Origin: Pseudomonas sp. M47T1
GTDB lineage: Bacteria > Pseudomonadota > Gammaproteobacteria > Pseudomonadales > Pseudomonadaceae
Assembly: GCF_000263855.1 (NCBI RefSeq)
Contig: NZ_AJWX01000033.1
Location: 1 to 64,000, forward strand
DNA: 64,000 bases
Reading direction: 5' to 3'
This document shows, in pieces, positions 1 through 8,214 of the stretch. A program made the translations under genes and the position numbers. The notes beneath the pieces were generated by a model. That model saw only the letters and a program-made list of their open reading frames with translations, ran no database searches and had not been told where the DNA came from. Within the stretch, counting starts at the first letter, position 1. The number at the start of each line of letters is the position of its first letter.

Positions 1-23
1 GGCTTTTTGTTGGGGCTTGGGTT

Positions 24-93
24 CGTGGGAGCGGGCTCTGCCCGCGAAAAGCACACCGCGGTGCCTGCTTCGCGGGCAGAGCCCGCCCCCACG
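24..93. repeat. REP doublet (REPIN-like)
   Basis: Two REP-type arms face each other across a short loop. The left arm reads GTGGGAGCGGGCTCTGCCCG and the right arm is its near-complement ending in cccgcccccac. The same core recurs at least seven more times in intergenic DNA of this window. It lies just downstream of the DUF3108 gene, the usual placement of Pseudomonas REPs. No gene was found between position 1 and 98. Confidence 0.8.
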
Positions 94-98
94 AGGTA

Positions 99-809
99 TC
101 AGCTGCCTTTTACCGAGCGGCCGTCAACGGTGCCATCCTGCAGCATGATGTTGTATTCCTTGCCGTCGGTCTCCACCTGTTGCAGGCGAACCAGCAGGTA
201 ATCCCAGTCCTTGGCGAACCACAGCACGGTGGTGCGCTTGTTCTGCGTGGGGTCGCGTACGCGCTCAACCTTGATGGCGTCAACCTGGCCGGCCTTGGTG
301 GCGACTTTCTCGGTGCCCAGCACGCGGAAGTCGTACGTGTCGACGTCGCTGCCGTCCACCACCTGATAGCTCATGCTCTTCTTGCCGGCGGCCACGTCAC
401 GCTGCAATGCCAACTGGTAGGTCGACTTGTCGACCATGCCGCGGTTGAGCGGGACCTTCACGGCGTCGCCGCGGTCGGTGCCGGTGACCATTTTCTGCGA
501 CCAGTCGAAGTCCAGATCAGTCTTCTTCGGCTTGCCCAGGCCGCCACGTTCGAAGTGATAGGTCTTGGGCATCAAGGTGTCCTTGTCGAGGGTCAGCGTG
601 CTTTCCTCGGTAAGGCTGGCAATCATCATCGACGCCTTGAAGCTCAGGGTCCAGGTGTCGTTGGCGCCCTTGGTCAGGCTGCGCTCGGCGGTGCCGCTCA
701 TGGGCAGCTGTTTCCAGTCGGCGGTGTAGCTGGCGGTGAAAGGCTTGAGTTCGGCGGCGTGTACGGGCAAAGCCAGCAACGCGGCACAGAACAGCAGGGC
801 ACGACGCAT
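99..809 (-). CDS. DUF3108 domain-containing exported protein
   Basis: A 236-residue protein with a clear Sec signal peptide (MRRALLF... cleaved near AHA/VHA-AEL, about residue 20). The mature part resembles the DUF3108 family of periplasmic beta-rich proteins, whose function is unknown. I chose the ATG at 809 because the signal peptide begins there; the open frame runs further upstream but that part looks like read-through into purN antisense. It lies 8 nt downstream of purN on the same strand, so it probably shares the purM-purN transcript. Family call is from sequence resemblance only. Confidence 0.75.
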   Translation of the reverse strand: MRRALLFCAALLALPVHAAELKPFTASYTADWKQLPMSGTAERSLTKGANDTWTLSFKASMMIASLTEESTLTLDKDTLMPKTYHFERGGLGKPKKTDLDFDWSQKMVTGTDRGDAVKVPLNRGMVDKSTYQLALQRDVAAGKKSMSYQVVDGSDVDTYDFRVLGTEKVATKAGQVDAIKVERVRDPTQNKRTTVLWFAKDWDYLLVRLQQVETDGKEYNIMLQDGTVDGRSVKGS

Positions 810-817
810 AAAATCTC

Positions 818-1486
818 CTAGGGTCGAATCAAGTGACCGCTGGCCCCGAGGGGCTTGCCGTCCAATAATGCACCGTGCGCATCCAGACGCAAGCGTCCTT
901 CGGCGAACCAGCGTACGGCCAGCGGGTAAATCTGGTGTTCCTGGGCATGAACCCGTTGTGCCAGGGTGACCGGCGTATCGTCTAACTGTACCGGTATTAC
1001 TGCCTGTACGACCAGTGGTCCGCCATCGAGTTCCTCGGTGACGAAATGCACACTGCAACCGTGCTCGGCATCGCCGGCCTCGATCGCCCGTTGATGGGTG
1101 TGCAGGCCTTTGTACCTGGGCAGCAGGGAAGGGTGGATATTGAGCAGGCGACCCTGATAGTGGCGCACCAAGTCGGCGCTGAGGATACGCATGAAGCCGG
1201 CCAGCACCACCAGGTCGGGGGTGTAGCCGTCGATCAGTTCGACCAGCGCGGCGTCGAAGGCTTCGCGGCCTTCGAACGCCTTGTGGTCCAGCACGGCGGT
1301 ATCAATACCGGCATGGCGGGCGCGTTCCAGGCCGTAGGCATCGGCGCGGTTGGAGATCACCGCGCGGATGCGGGCCGGATGTGCTCCGGCCGCCTGGTTC
1401 ACGCTATCGATCAGGGCCTGCAAGTTGCTGCCGGTGCCGGACAACAGCACCACTACGTTACAGCGTGCGGGCGTCTGTTCGTGCAT
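818..1486 (-). CDS. purN: Phosphoribosylglycinamide formyltransferase PurN
   Basis: Transfers a formyl group from 10-formyl-tetrahydrofolate to GAR in the third step of purine synthesis. The 222-residue product carries the family landmarks: GSGSN-like glycine loop (GTGSN, residues 17-21), the N116-x-H118 pair in NIHPSLLP, and D154 in the EELDGGP segment. These correspond to the catalytic Asn-His-Asp triad of E. coli PurN shifted by ten residues. The ATG overlaps the purM stop codon by one base (TGATG), so translation is probably coupled to purM. Length is normal for the family. Confidence 0.97.
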   Translation of the reverse strand: MHEQTPARCNVVVLLSGTGSNLQALIDSVNQAAGAHPARIRAVISNRADAYGLERARHAGIDTAVLDHKAFEGREAFDAALVELIDGYTPDLVVLAGFMRILSADLVRHYQGRLLNIHPSLLPRYKGLHTHQRAIEAGDAEHGCSVHFVTEELDGGPLVVQAVIPVQLDDTPVTLAQRVHAQEHQIYPLAVRWFAEGRLRLDAHGALLDGKPLGASGHLIRP

Positions 1487-2544
1487 CAGTGTGCCTTGAC
1501 GTTCTTCAGCTCGACCTGTGGAGCGCCTTCGGCGGCCACGCCGATCTGGCCAATGACCCATGGCTGCTCGCCAGCGTCACGCAGGGTTTTCAGGGCCACT
1601 TCAACGTGTTCCTGGGCTACGCAGATGACCATGCCCACGCCGCAGTTCAGCACGCGGTGCATTTCGTGCTCGTCGACGTTGCCTTTTTCCTGCAGCCAGT
1701 CGAAGACCGCCGGGCGCTGCCAGCTGGCCACGTCAACCACGGCCTGGGCGCCTTTTGGCAAAACGCGCGGGATGTTGTCCAGCAGGCCGCCGCCGGTGAT
1801 GTGGGCCATGGCCTTGACGGCGCCGGTGTCCTTGATCAGCTTGAGCAGGGGCTTGACGTAGATGCGGGTCGGGGCCATCAGCAGGTCGGTCAGTGGCTGG
1901 CCGTCGAGCTGGGTGTTCTCGATGTCGGCGCCCGACACTTCGATGATCTTGCGGATCAGCGAGTAGCCGTTGGAGTGCGGGCCGGACGATGGCAGGGCCA
2001 GCAGGGCGTCGCCAGTGGCGACTTTCGAGCCGTCGATGATCTCGGCCTTCTCCACCACGCCCACGCAGAAGCCGGCCAGGTCGTAGTCTTCGCCTTCGTA
2101 CATGCCTGGCATTTCAGCGGTTTCGCCGCCTACCAGCGAGCAACCCGACAGTTCGCAGCCGGCGCCGATGCCGGTCACGACCTGGGCGGCGGTGTCGACA
2201 TTGAGCTTGCCGGTGGCGTAGTAGTCCAGGAAGAACAGCGGCTCGGCGCCGCACACCACCAGGTCGTTGACGCACATGGCCACCAGGTCGATGCCGATGC
2301 TGTCGTGCTTGTTCAGGTTCAAGGCCAGGCGCAGCTTGGTGCCCACGCCGTCGGTACCCGAGACCAGGACAGGCTGCTTGTAGCCGGCCGGGATCTCACA
2401 GAGGGCGCCAAAACCGCCCAGGCCGCCCATGACTTCAGGACGCGCAGTGCGCTTGGCGACGCTCTTGATGCGTTCGACCAATGCTTCACCGGCGTCGATG
2501 TCTACACCGGCGTCCTTGTAGCTCAGGGAGGGTTGCTTGCTCAT
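1486..2544 (-). CDS. purM: Phosphoribosylformylglycinamidine cyclo-ligase PurM
   Basis: AIR synthetase, which closes the imidazole ring of FGAM with ATP in the fifth purine step. The 352-residue protein begins MSKQPSLSYKDAGVDI and contains the glycine-rich GTDGVGTKL segment and the MCVNDLVVCGAEPLFFLDY block typical of PurM/PurL-fold enzymes. The start at 2544 gives the standard N-terminus; 28 further upstream codons are open but show no family similarity. It is first in a purM-purN pair and its leader contains a 9-bp-stem hairpin at 2602-2626. Confidence 0.97.
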   Translation of the reverse strand: MSKQPSLSYKDAGVDIDAGEALVERIKSVAKRTARPEVMGGLGGFGALCEIPAGYKQPVLVSGTDGVGTKLRLALNLNKHDSIGIDLVAMCVNDLVVCGAEPLFFLDYYATGKLNVDTAAQVVTGIGAGCELSGCSLVGGETAEMPGMYEGEDYDLAGFCVGVVEKAEIIDGSKVATGDALLALPSSGPHSNGYSLIRKIIEVSGADIENTQLDGQPLTDLLMAPTRIYVKPLLKLIKDTGAVKAMAHITGGGLLDNIPRVLPKGAQAVVDVASWQRPAVFDWLQEKGNVDEHEMHRVLNCGVGMVICVAQEHVEVALKTLRDAGEQPWVIGQIGVAAEGAPQVELKNVKAH

Positions 2545-2899
2545 GATCCAGGCCTTTAGAGGTAGGGATTCGAAAAATCGACCTTGAGCGGTGGGCTGCC
2601 CGGAAATACCGTTGCAGGGTATTTCCATTCGGCCAACCGTCGTTGGTCTGCGAAGGCGCGCGATTTTATCAGGGTTGCCCCTGTGCGGCCATCCTCAGGC
2701 CGACGGGCAGGGCCAAAATTAATGCGAATGGCCTGTAGTAGCCACTGTCTGCCGCTGCCATGGTGGCGACAGGTACATTTCAATGGCTTCTAACGGCTAT
2801 AGTAGGCGCATTACGAAAACTTCAATGGGCGGCTTGAATGTTTTGGTCAAAACTGTGGTCTCAAGCCTCAGTCCGCTTATTGCCCGTCGGGAATCTTCC
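2545..2899. other. Divergent intergenic region purM / DUF2066 gene
   Basis: 355 bases without a convincing gene. They hold the promoters of the divergent purM and DUF2066 genes. A perfect inverted repeat GGAAATACC (2602-2610) / GGTATTTCC (2618-2626) lies 58 bases upstream of the purM start and would fold in the purM mRNA leader. I could not identify a definite promoter or PurR-type operator. Confidence 0.5.
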
Positions 2900-3952
2900 A
2901 TGCGTCTGTGTAACTACCTTTTAGTCGGCTGCCTTTCGGTGTTTGCCCTGGCAGCTCATGCCGAAACCGTCAATAACCTCTATCAGGTCCGCGAAACCGT
3001 GGGGGGGCAAACCCCCGAAGAGCGCGACGCCGCTACCCAGCGGGCGCTGGAAACCCTGGTTCTGCGCCTTACCGGCGACCCCAAGGCCTTCAGTTCCGCA
3101 GGCCTTGCGGCGGTGAAAAAGGACCCGCAGCAAATCATCAGCCAATACGGTTACGAAGCCGGGCCGCCGGAAAGCCTGCGCGTGGACTTCGACCCCGCCA
3201 GCACCGACAACCTGCTGCGCCAGTCCGGCCTGCCAACCTGGGGCAACAACCGGCCCAGCGTGGTGGTGTGGTGGTTGAACGAAGGCACCGACGGCAGCAA
3301 CCTGGTGGGCGATGGCCAGCCCACCGCCGAGCCTTTGCGTCGAGCCGCCCAGCACCGCGGCTTGCCCGTGCGCCTGCCGCTGGCCGACCTGGGCGAGCAA
3401 TCCCTGGGCACGGCGAAGACGCTCGATGGCAGTGATGCCACCGCGCTGCGTGCCGCGTCCGAGCGCTATGGTGCCGATGGCCTGTTGGCCGTGCACGCCA
3501 AACAGGATGGCGGCAAGTGGTCGGCCCAATGGCGCCTGTACCTGGGTGAGCGCCCCGAACAGGGCAAGGCCGAGGGCGATGACCCGGCCGCTCTCGCCGA
3601 TGCCGTGCTCCTGGCTGTCAGCGAGCGCCTGGCACCGCGCTATGTGGTCAAGACCGGCGGCGGTGCCAGCACCGACATGAGCTTGCAGGTCGAGGGCATG
3701 ACCCTGGAACACTACGCCGCGCTGGGCCGATTGCTGGAGCCCTTTGGTGGCCAGCTGAAATCGATTGATGGCGACAAGGTGGTCTACAAGGTTACCGGCA
3801 ACAGCGATCAACTTCGCGCGCAACTGGCCTTGGGCAAGTTGACCGAGATGCCGGCGGAGGCCGCCCCAGTGGTCGCCACCCAGCCGCTCGCTCCGGGCGC
3901 AGCGCCGGCGCCACAGCCTGCACCTGCCGCGGGCCTGCGGTTCCACTGGTAA
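2900..3952 (+). CDS. DUF2066 domain-containing exported protein
   Basis: A 350-residue protein with a signal peptide of about 21 residues (cleavage after AAHA, before ETVNNLYQV). C11 sits in a lipobox-like LVGC, but the hydrophobic stretch before it is too short, so type I cleavage is more likely. The body matches the DUF2066 family found between purM and the PerM-type permease in pseudomonads. The C-terminus is a Pro/Ala-rich tail. Start chosen at the ATG that opens the signal peptide; 39 upstream codons are open but uncharacteristic. Function unknown. Confidence 0.8.
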   Translation: MRLCNYLLVGCLSVFALAAHAETVNNLYQVRETVGGQTPEERDAATQRALETLVLRLTGDPKAFSSAGLAAVKKDPQQIISQYGYEAGPPESLRVDFDPASTDNLLRQSGLPTWGNNRPSVVVWWLNEGTDGSNLVGDGQPTAEPLRRAAQHRGLPVRLPLADLGEQSLGTAKTLDGSDATALRAASERYGADGLLAVHAKQDGGKWSAQWRLYLGERPEQGKAEGDDPAALADAVLLAVSERLAPRYVVKTGGGASTDMSLQVEGMTLEHYAALGRLLEPFGGQLKSIDGDKVVYKVTGNSDQLRAQLALGKLTEMPAEAAPVVATQPLAPGAAPAPQPAPAAGLRFHW

Positions 3953-3991
3953 CACACTGTTATTCCTGTGCGTGTGCCTGCGACTGCCGAG

Positions 3992-4015
3992 TGTGGGAGT
4001 GGGCTCGCTCCCACG
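3992..4015. repeat. REP-like hairpin
   Basis: Short palindrome GTGGGAG...CTCCCAC (3993-3999 / 4008-4014), the core of the REP family seen elsewhere in the window, lacking the second arm. It sits between the DUF2066 gene and the permease gene and may act as a transcript-end structure. Confidence 0.6.
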
Positions 4016-4062
4016 GCGGTGCACATTGGGTGTCTTCTCTATATATAAGGCTGGGTGGTTTG

Positions 4063-5136
4063 ATGGCTGACATGCGTCGTTGGGTCTGGGCGGGGGCGGT
4101 GCTCCTGCTTTGTGTGTTCGTGTATTTCCTGCACCCTATTCTTTCGCCGTTTCTGGTGGCGATTGTGCTGGCCTACATGGCCGACCCCCTGGTGGACAGG
4201 CTTGAGCGGGTAGGGTTGTCGCGCACTTGGGGCGTGATCGTGGTGTTCTCGCTGTTCACCCTGGTGTTCATGGTGGCGCTGCTGGTGCTGGTGCCGTTGC
4301 TGGCCAAGCAGTTCGTGCGCCTATACGAGCTGGCGCCACAGGTGCTGGACTGGTTGCAGCACTCGGCGCTGCCATGGGTACAGACCAAACTGGGGCTGGC
4401 GGACGGCTTCTGGAAGTTCGACAAGATCAAGGCGGCCATCAGTGAGCACATGGGCCAGACCACCGACATCGTCGGCGTGGTGCTGAGCCAGGCCACGGCG
4501 TCGAGCCTGGCGTTGATCGGCTGGCTGACCAACCTGGTGCTGATCCCGGTGGTGGGCTTCTACCTGCTGCGCGACTGGGACTTGATGATGGCCAAGATCC
4601 GCAGCCTGCTGCCGCGTCACCGCGAGGGCAAGATCGTCGAGCTGGCCAAGGAGTGTCATGAGGTGCTGGGCGCGTTTGTGCGTGGCCAGTTGCTGGTGAT
4701 GCTGGCCCTGGGCGTCATCTATGCCACCGGCCTGATGCTGGTGGGCGTCGAGCTGGGCTTGTTGATTGGCCTGATCGCGGGCCTTGCCGCCATTGTGCCG
4801 TACATGGGCTTCATCACCGGTATCAGCGCGGCCATGATCACTGGGCTGTTCCAGTTCGGCGGGGATATCTATCCGTTGCTGGGCATTGGCGCGGTATTCC
4901 TCGTGGGCCAACTGCTCGAAGGCATGGTGCTGACGCCCATGCTGGTGGGCGACCGCATCGGCCTGCACCCGGTGGCGGTGATCTTTGCCATCCTGGCCGG
5001 GGGCGAGCTCTTTGGCTTCGCCGGCGTGCTGCTGGCGCTGCCGGTTGCCGCGGTGATCATGGTGCTGCTGCGTCATGCCCATGATCTGTATAAGGAATCG
5101 GATATCTACGGCGGCCAGGAAGATCCCGACCTGTAG
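4063..5136 (+). CDS. AI-2E family transporter (PerM-like permease)
   Basis: A 357-residue polytopic inner-membrane protein of the PerM/TqsA (UPF0118) family. Two hydrophobic segments lie at residues 7-45, one at about 55-80, a soluble middle region follows, and a cluster of helices lies in the C-terminal half (the PYMGFITGIS segment and the final LLALPVAAVIMVLL). Substrates differ across the family, so AI-2 export should not be assumed. The ATG at 4063 follows a purine-rich AAGG; the 24 preceding codons overlap the REP hairpin and are not coding. Directly upstream of hda, as is common in Pseudomonas. Confidence 0.88.
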   Translation: MADMRRWVWAGAVLLLCVFVYFLHPILSPFLVAIVLAYMADPLVDRLERVGLSRTWGVIVVFSLFTLVFMVALLVLVPLLAKQFVRLYELAPQVLDWLQHSALPWVQTKLGLADGFWKFDKIKAAISEHMGQTTDIVGVVLSQATASSLALIGWLTNLVLIPVVGFYLLRDWDLMMAKIRSLLPRHREGKIVELAKECHEVLGAFVRGQLLVMLALGVIYATGLMLVGVELGLLIGLIAGLAAIVPYMGFITGISAAMITGLFQFGGDIYPLLGIGAVFLVGQLLEGMVLTPMLVGDRIGLHPVAVIFAILAGGELFGFAGVLLALPVAAVIMVLLRHAHDLYKESDIYGGQEDPDL

Positions 5137-5269
5137 TGGCGCTGCATGCCCGCTGGTAACGCGGCGGGTATGCAAATGATCGCAAACCTTTGATTTTGCT
5201 TGTGGTCTGTTGCATTGTGCACCCGGCGTCACGGGTATAGACTTTGCTAACTTCACACAGAGGCCCCTT

Positions 5270-5287
5270 ACGGTTCGCCAGAACCGT
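5270..5287 (+). promoter_or_regulatory. Hairpin just upstream of hda start
   Basis: ACGGTTC-GCCA-GAACCGT forms a perfect 7-bp stem ending 8 bases before the hda ATG. No Shine-Dalgarno-like sequence is visible between stem and start. It could modulate hda translation, or be incidental. Confidence 0.35.
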
Positions 5288-5295
5288 CAGCCAGC

Positions 5296-6000
5296 ATGAA
5301 ACCGATTCAGCTGCCCTTAGGTGTGCGTCTGCGTGATGACGCTACCTTCATCAATTACTATCCAGGCGCCAATGCCGCTGCACTCGGCTACGTCGAGCGC
5401 CTGTGCGAAGCCGACGCCGGCTGGACCGAAAGCCTGATCTATTTGTGGGGCAAGCAGGGCGTGGGCCGTACCCACCTGCTGCAGGCGGCGTGCCTGCGCT
5501 TCGAACAGATGGGCGAACCCGCGGTGTACCTGCCCTTGGCGCAGTTGCTGGACCGCGGCGTGGAAATCCTCGATTACCTGGAGCAGTACGAGCTGGTGTG
5601 CCTGGATGACTTGCAAGTCATTGCCGGCAAGCCGGAGTGGGAAGAGGCCATGTTCCACCTGTTCAACCGCCTGCGCGACAGCGGTCGACGCCTGTTGATC
5701 GCCGCGTCCCATTCGCCGCGCGAGCTGGCGGTCAAGCTGCCGGACCTGAAGTCGCGCCTGACCATGGCGCTGATTTTCCAGATGCGCCCGCTGTCGGACG
5801 AAGACAAGCTGCGCGCCTTGCAGTTGCGAGCTTCGCGCCGTGGCCTGCACCTGACCGACGAGGTCGGGCATTTCATCCTCACTCGTGGCACGCGCAGCAT
5901 GAGTGCGCTGTTTGATCTGCTGGAGCGCCTGGACCAGGCTTCGTTGCAGGCCCAGCGCAAGCTGACCATTCCGTTTCTCAAAGAAACCCTGGGTTGGTAG
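5296..6000 (+). CDS. hda: DnaA regulatory inactivator Hda
   Basis: DnaA-related AAA+ protein (234 residues) that, with the DNA-loaded sliding clamp, stimulates ATP hydrolysis by DnaA after initiation. Visible features are an N-terminal clamp-binding-type motif (MKPIQLPL), a degenerate Walker A WGKQGVGRTHLLQA, Walker B LVCLDDLQVI and a C-terminal lid region. Its length is that of Pseudomonas Hda. The start codon has no obvious ribosome-binding site and follows a small hairpin. It overlaps the downstream sirtuin by 7 bases. Confidence 0.95.
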   Translation: MKPIQLPLGVRLRDDATFINYYPGANAAALGYVERLCEADAGWTESLIYLWGKQGVGRTHLLQAACLRFEQMGEPAVYLPLAQLLDRGVEILDYLEQYELVCLDDLQVIAGKPEWEEAMFHLFNRLRDSGRRLLIAASHSPRELAVKLPDLKSRLTMALIFQMRPLSDEDKLRALQLRASRRGLHLTDEVGHFILTRGTRSMSALFDLLERLDQASLQAQRKLTIPFLKETLGW

Positions 6001-6767
6001 ACCCGCAGCTGCTGGCCCGCGCCGGCGCTGCCCTGCGTGATGCCCGGCGCATCCTGGTGATCACTGGCGCCGGGCTTTGCGCAGACTCCGGGCTGCCCAC
6101 CTATCGTGGTCTGGGTGGCTTGTACAACGGCGTCACCGCCGAGGGCCTGCCCATCGAACAAGCCTTGTCAGGGCCCATGCTCGAACGTGATCCCGCGCTG
6201 TGCTGGAAGTACCTGGCGCAGTTGGGCGAGGCCTGCCTTGCAGGGCGGCCCAACGCCGCCCACCATGCCATCGCCCGCCTGCAACAGGCCAAGCCGGAGT
6301 GCTGGGTGCTGACACAGAACATTGACGGTTATCACCGCCAGGCAGGAAGTCCCGACGAACGGCTCATTGAAATTCACGGGCATTTGGCGTCACTCTTCTG
6401 TCGTGCCTGTGGCGCGGTACGCGACGATCTGTCGGAAGTGCTTGGTCAGTCACTGCCGCCGCGCTGCAACGCCTGTGACGGCGTTATGCGGCCTTCTGTA
6501 GTGCTTTTTGAGGAAGTGCTGCCGCAGGGGGCGATTGAGGCGCTATATCAGCAGTTGGCCCTGGGGTTCGACGTGGTGCTGGTGATCGGTACCACCGCCA
6601 GCTTCCCCTACATCCATGCCCCCATCGCTGAAACCCGCGCCGCTGGTGGGTTTGCCATTGAGATCAACCCGTTGCGAAGTGGGCTTAGTGCCGGCATGGA
6701 CGTGTTTTTCGAGAGTAGGGCGTTAGAAGTCATGCCGAAACTGCTGAGTCACATTTTTCTCGATTGA
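5994..6767 (+). CDS. NAD-dependent protein deacylase, sirtuin family
   Basis: A Sir2-family deacylase of 257 residues removing acyl groups from lysines with NAD+. It has the NAD-binding GAGLCADSGLPTYRG (residues 25-39), the TQNIDG motif (107-112), the catalytic histidine H128 in EIHGHL, and a zinc-type Cys quartet C136/C139/C158/C161. The only start that preserves the N-terminus is a TTG at 5994 inside the end of hda, giving a 7-base overlap and probably coupled, weak translation. An ATG alternative would remove the nucleotide loop. Substrate specificity cannot be read from the sequence. Confidence 0.88.
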   Translation: MVDPQLLARAGAALRDARRILVITGAGLCADSGLPTYRGLGGLYNGVTAEGLPIEQALSGPMLERDPALCWKYLAQLGEACLAGRPNAAHHAIARLQQAKPECWVLTQNIDGYHRQAGSPDERLIEIHGHLASLFCRACGAVRDDLSEVLGQSLPPRCNACDGVMRPSVVLFEEVLPQGAIEALYQQLALGFDVVLVIGTTASFPYIHAPIAETRAAGGFAIEINPLRSGLSAGMDVFFESRALEVMPKLLSHIFLD

Positions 6768-6835
6768 ATTTGCAAATGGATTTGATAGAGGGCATAGTCG
6801 CGTCTTCTTAACTATCTACAGACACGGTCGTGCCC

Positions 6836-7474
6836 ATGCTAAAGCGCTTCGCACCCCTCGTGCCCCTCGCACTCGTGACCCTGCTTTTTGGCTGTGCGGC
6901 GCATTCGCCGGTTTCGCAGCAGCAGGCTCTCAACCCGGTGACCCCCCAGTCCCAGGCCCAGGCGAAAGCTGTAACCCTCAATTTCCACGAAGAAGAGCTG
7001 GACACCGAAAAGGAACTGGCTGACTTCTCCGAAAGCAGCAACAAGCCCTACCAGATGCCCATGCTGGCCGACAGCATCCTGGAACGTGGCAAGTCGCTGA
7101 TCGGTACCCGTTACCGCACCGGCGGTTCCACTGAATCGGGCTTCGACTGCAGCGGCTTCATCGGTTACCTGTTCCGCGAAGAGGCCGGCATGACCTTGCC
7201 GCGTTCCACCCGTGACATGATCAATGTGAAAGCCCCGTTGGTCGCGCGCAACAATCTCAAGCCTGGTGACCTGCTGTTCTTCAGCACCCGTGGCCGTGGC
7301 CGTGTGAGCCACGCCGGTATCTACCTGGGCGACGATCAGTTCATTCACTCCAGCAGCCACCGCAGCGGCGGCGTGCGCATTGACAGCCTCGATGACGCTT
7401 ACTGGAGCAAGACCTTTATAGAAGCCAAGCGTGCCTTGGCCATGGCGCCGACCACGACGATCTCGCGCAAGTAA
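6836..7474 (+). CDS. NlpC/P60 (C40) lipoprotein, MepS-like
   Basis: A 212-residue lipoprotein with lipobox LLFGC (C20) and a C-terminal NlpC/P60 domain. Catalytic residues are visible: C105 in SGFDCSGF and H159 in RVSHAGIY, with a third polar residue probably at H171. Family members cut peptidoglycan stem peptides (MepS/Spr type DD-endopeptidases). The ATG at 6836 is used; a GTG two codons upstream (6830) is an alternative. A second paralogue follows 100 bases downstream, separated by a hairpin. Confidence 0.88.
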   Translation: MLKRFAPLVPLALVTLLFGCAAHSPVSQQQALNPVTPQSQAQAKAVTLNFHEEELDTEKELADFSESSNKPYQMPMLADSILERGKSLIGTRYRTGGSTESGFDCSGFIGYLFREEAGMTLPRSTRDMINVKAPLVARNNLKPGDLLFFSTRGRGRVSHAGIYLGDDQFIHSSSHRSGGVRIDSLDDAYWSKTFIEAKRALAMAPTTTISRK

Positions 7475-7492
7475 GCAGTCTGGGCGGTACTC

Positions 7493-7534
7493 GCAGCGGC
7501 GGCGCACTGAAAAGTGTGCCGCCGTTGCGCGTTT
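7493..7534 (+). terminator. Probable intrinsic terminator
   Basis: A strong GC-rich hairpin (7497-7508 paired with 7513-7524, one G-U pair, loop GAAA) is followed seven bases later by a TTTT run. It lies after the first NlpC/P60 gene and before its paralogue, so the two may be separately transcribed. Confidence 0.55.
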
Positions 7535-7574
7535 TCGGGAATACAAGCTAGTCTTCAACGGCAGTTGAATCAGG

Positions 7575-8126
7575 ATGGTTCTGTTTATGTCGCCTACGGC
7601 CCGTTTCGCGCCATTATTGATTGCCGGTCTACTCAGTGCATGTGCTGGCCACAAGCCTCCACCTGCGGCTGCGCCGGTCTATCAACCTTTCGTGTCAGCC
7701 CCCCAGCAGCCGTTATCACCCCAAGCCGATGATGTGCTCATGCGGGCCATTGGCCTGGTAGGCACGCCCTATCGATGGGGCGGCAACACGCCGGATTCGG
7801 GTTTTGATTGCAGCGGGCTGATCGCCTACGTCTATCGCGATGCCGCCGGTATCAGCTTGCCGCGCTCCACACGGGAGATGATCAGCATGCGTGCGCCGGA
7901 TGTCAGCAAGGATGCCTTGCAGTCCGGGGATCTGATCTTCTTTGCTACTGCAGGTGGTTCGCAGGTGAGCCATGCGGGTATTTATGTGGGGGAAGGGCGC
8001 TTTGTGCATGCGCCGGCCACCGGGGGGACGGTCAAGCTTGATTACCTGAACAAGCCGTATTGGCAGCATGCTTATCTGAATGCCAAGCGGGTGTTGCAGC
8101 CCTCCAGCCTGGCGCATAACCCGTAG
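7575..8126 (+). CDS. NlpC/P60 (C40) lipoprotein, second copy
   Basis: A 183-residue paralogue of the preceding gene. Lipobox LLSAC places the lipidated cysteine at about residue 23. The NlpC/P60 domain follows, with C79 in SGFDCSGL, H133 in QVSHAGIY and H145 in RFVHAP. The linker between lipid anchor and domain is shorter and more Pro-rich than in copy one. Start is uncertain: ATG 7575 sits very close to an AGG, and ATG 7587 is an equally plausible alternative. Role inferred: peptidoglycan endopeptidase at the outer membrane. Confidence 0.85.
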   Translation: MVLFMSPTARFAPLLIAGLLSACAGHKPPPAAAPVYQPFVSAPQQPLSPQADDVLMRAIGLVGTPYRWGGNTPDSGFDCSGLIAYVYRDAAGISLPRSTREMISMRAPDVSKDALQSGDLIFFATAGGSQVSHAGIYVGEGRFVHAPATGGTVKLDYLNKPYWQHAYLNAKRVLQPSSLAHNP

Positions 8127-8214
8127 CGGTTGCTTGCGCAGCAAGCGTGTGGTCACTGGAAGGCTGCGCGTCGCCCCTGCTGGTGCCCTGCGCTGCGCTG
8201 CGGGCCCGTTCGGT

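Noticed and set aside
24..93. CRISPR-like array from the repeated GTGGGAGCGGGC hairpins
   Set aside because: The copies are dispersed over 60 kb, not tandem, and have no regular spacers or cas genes.
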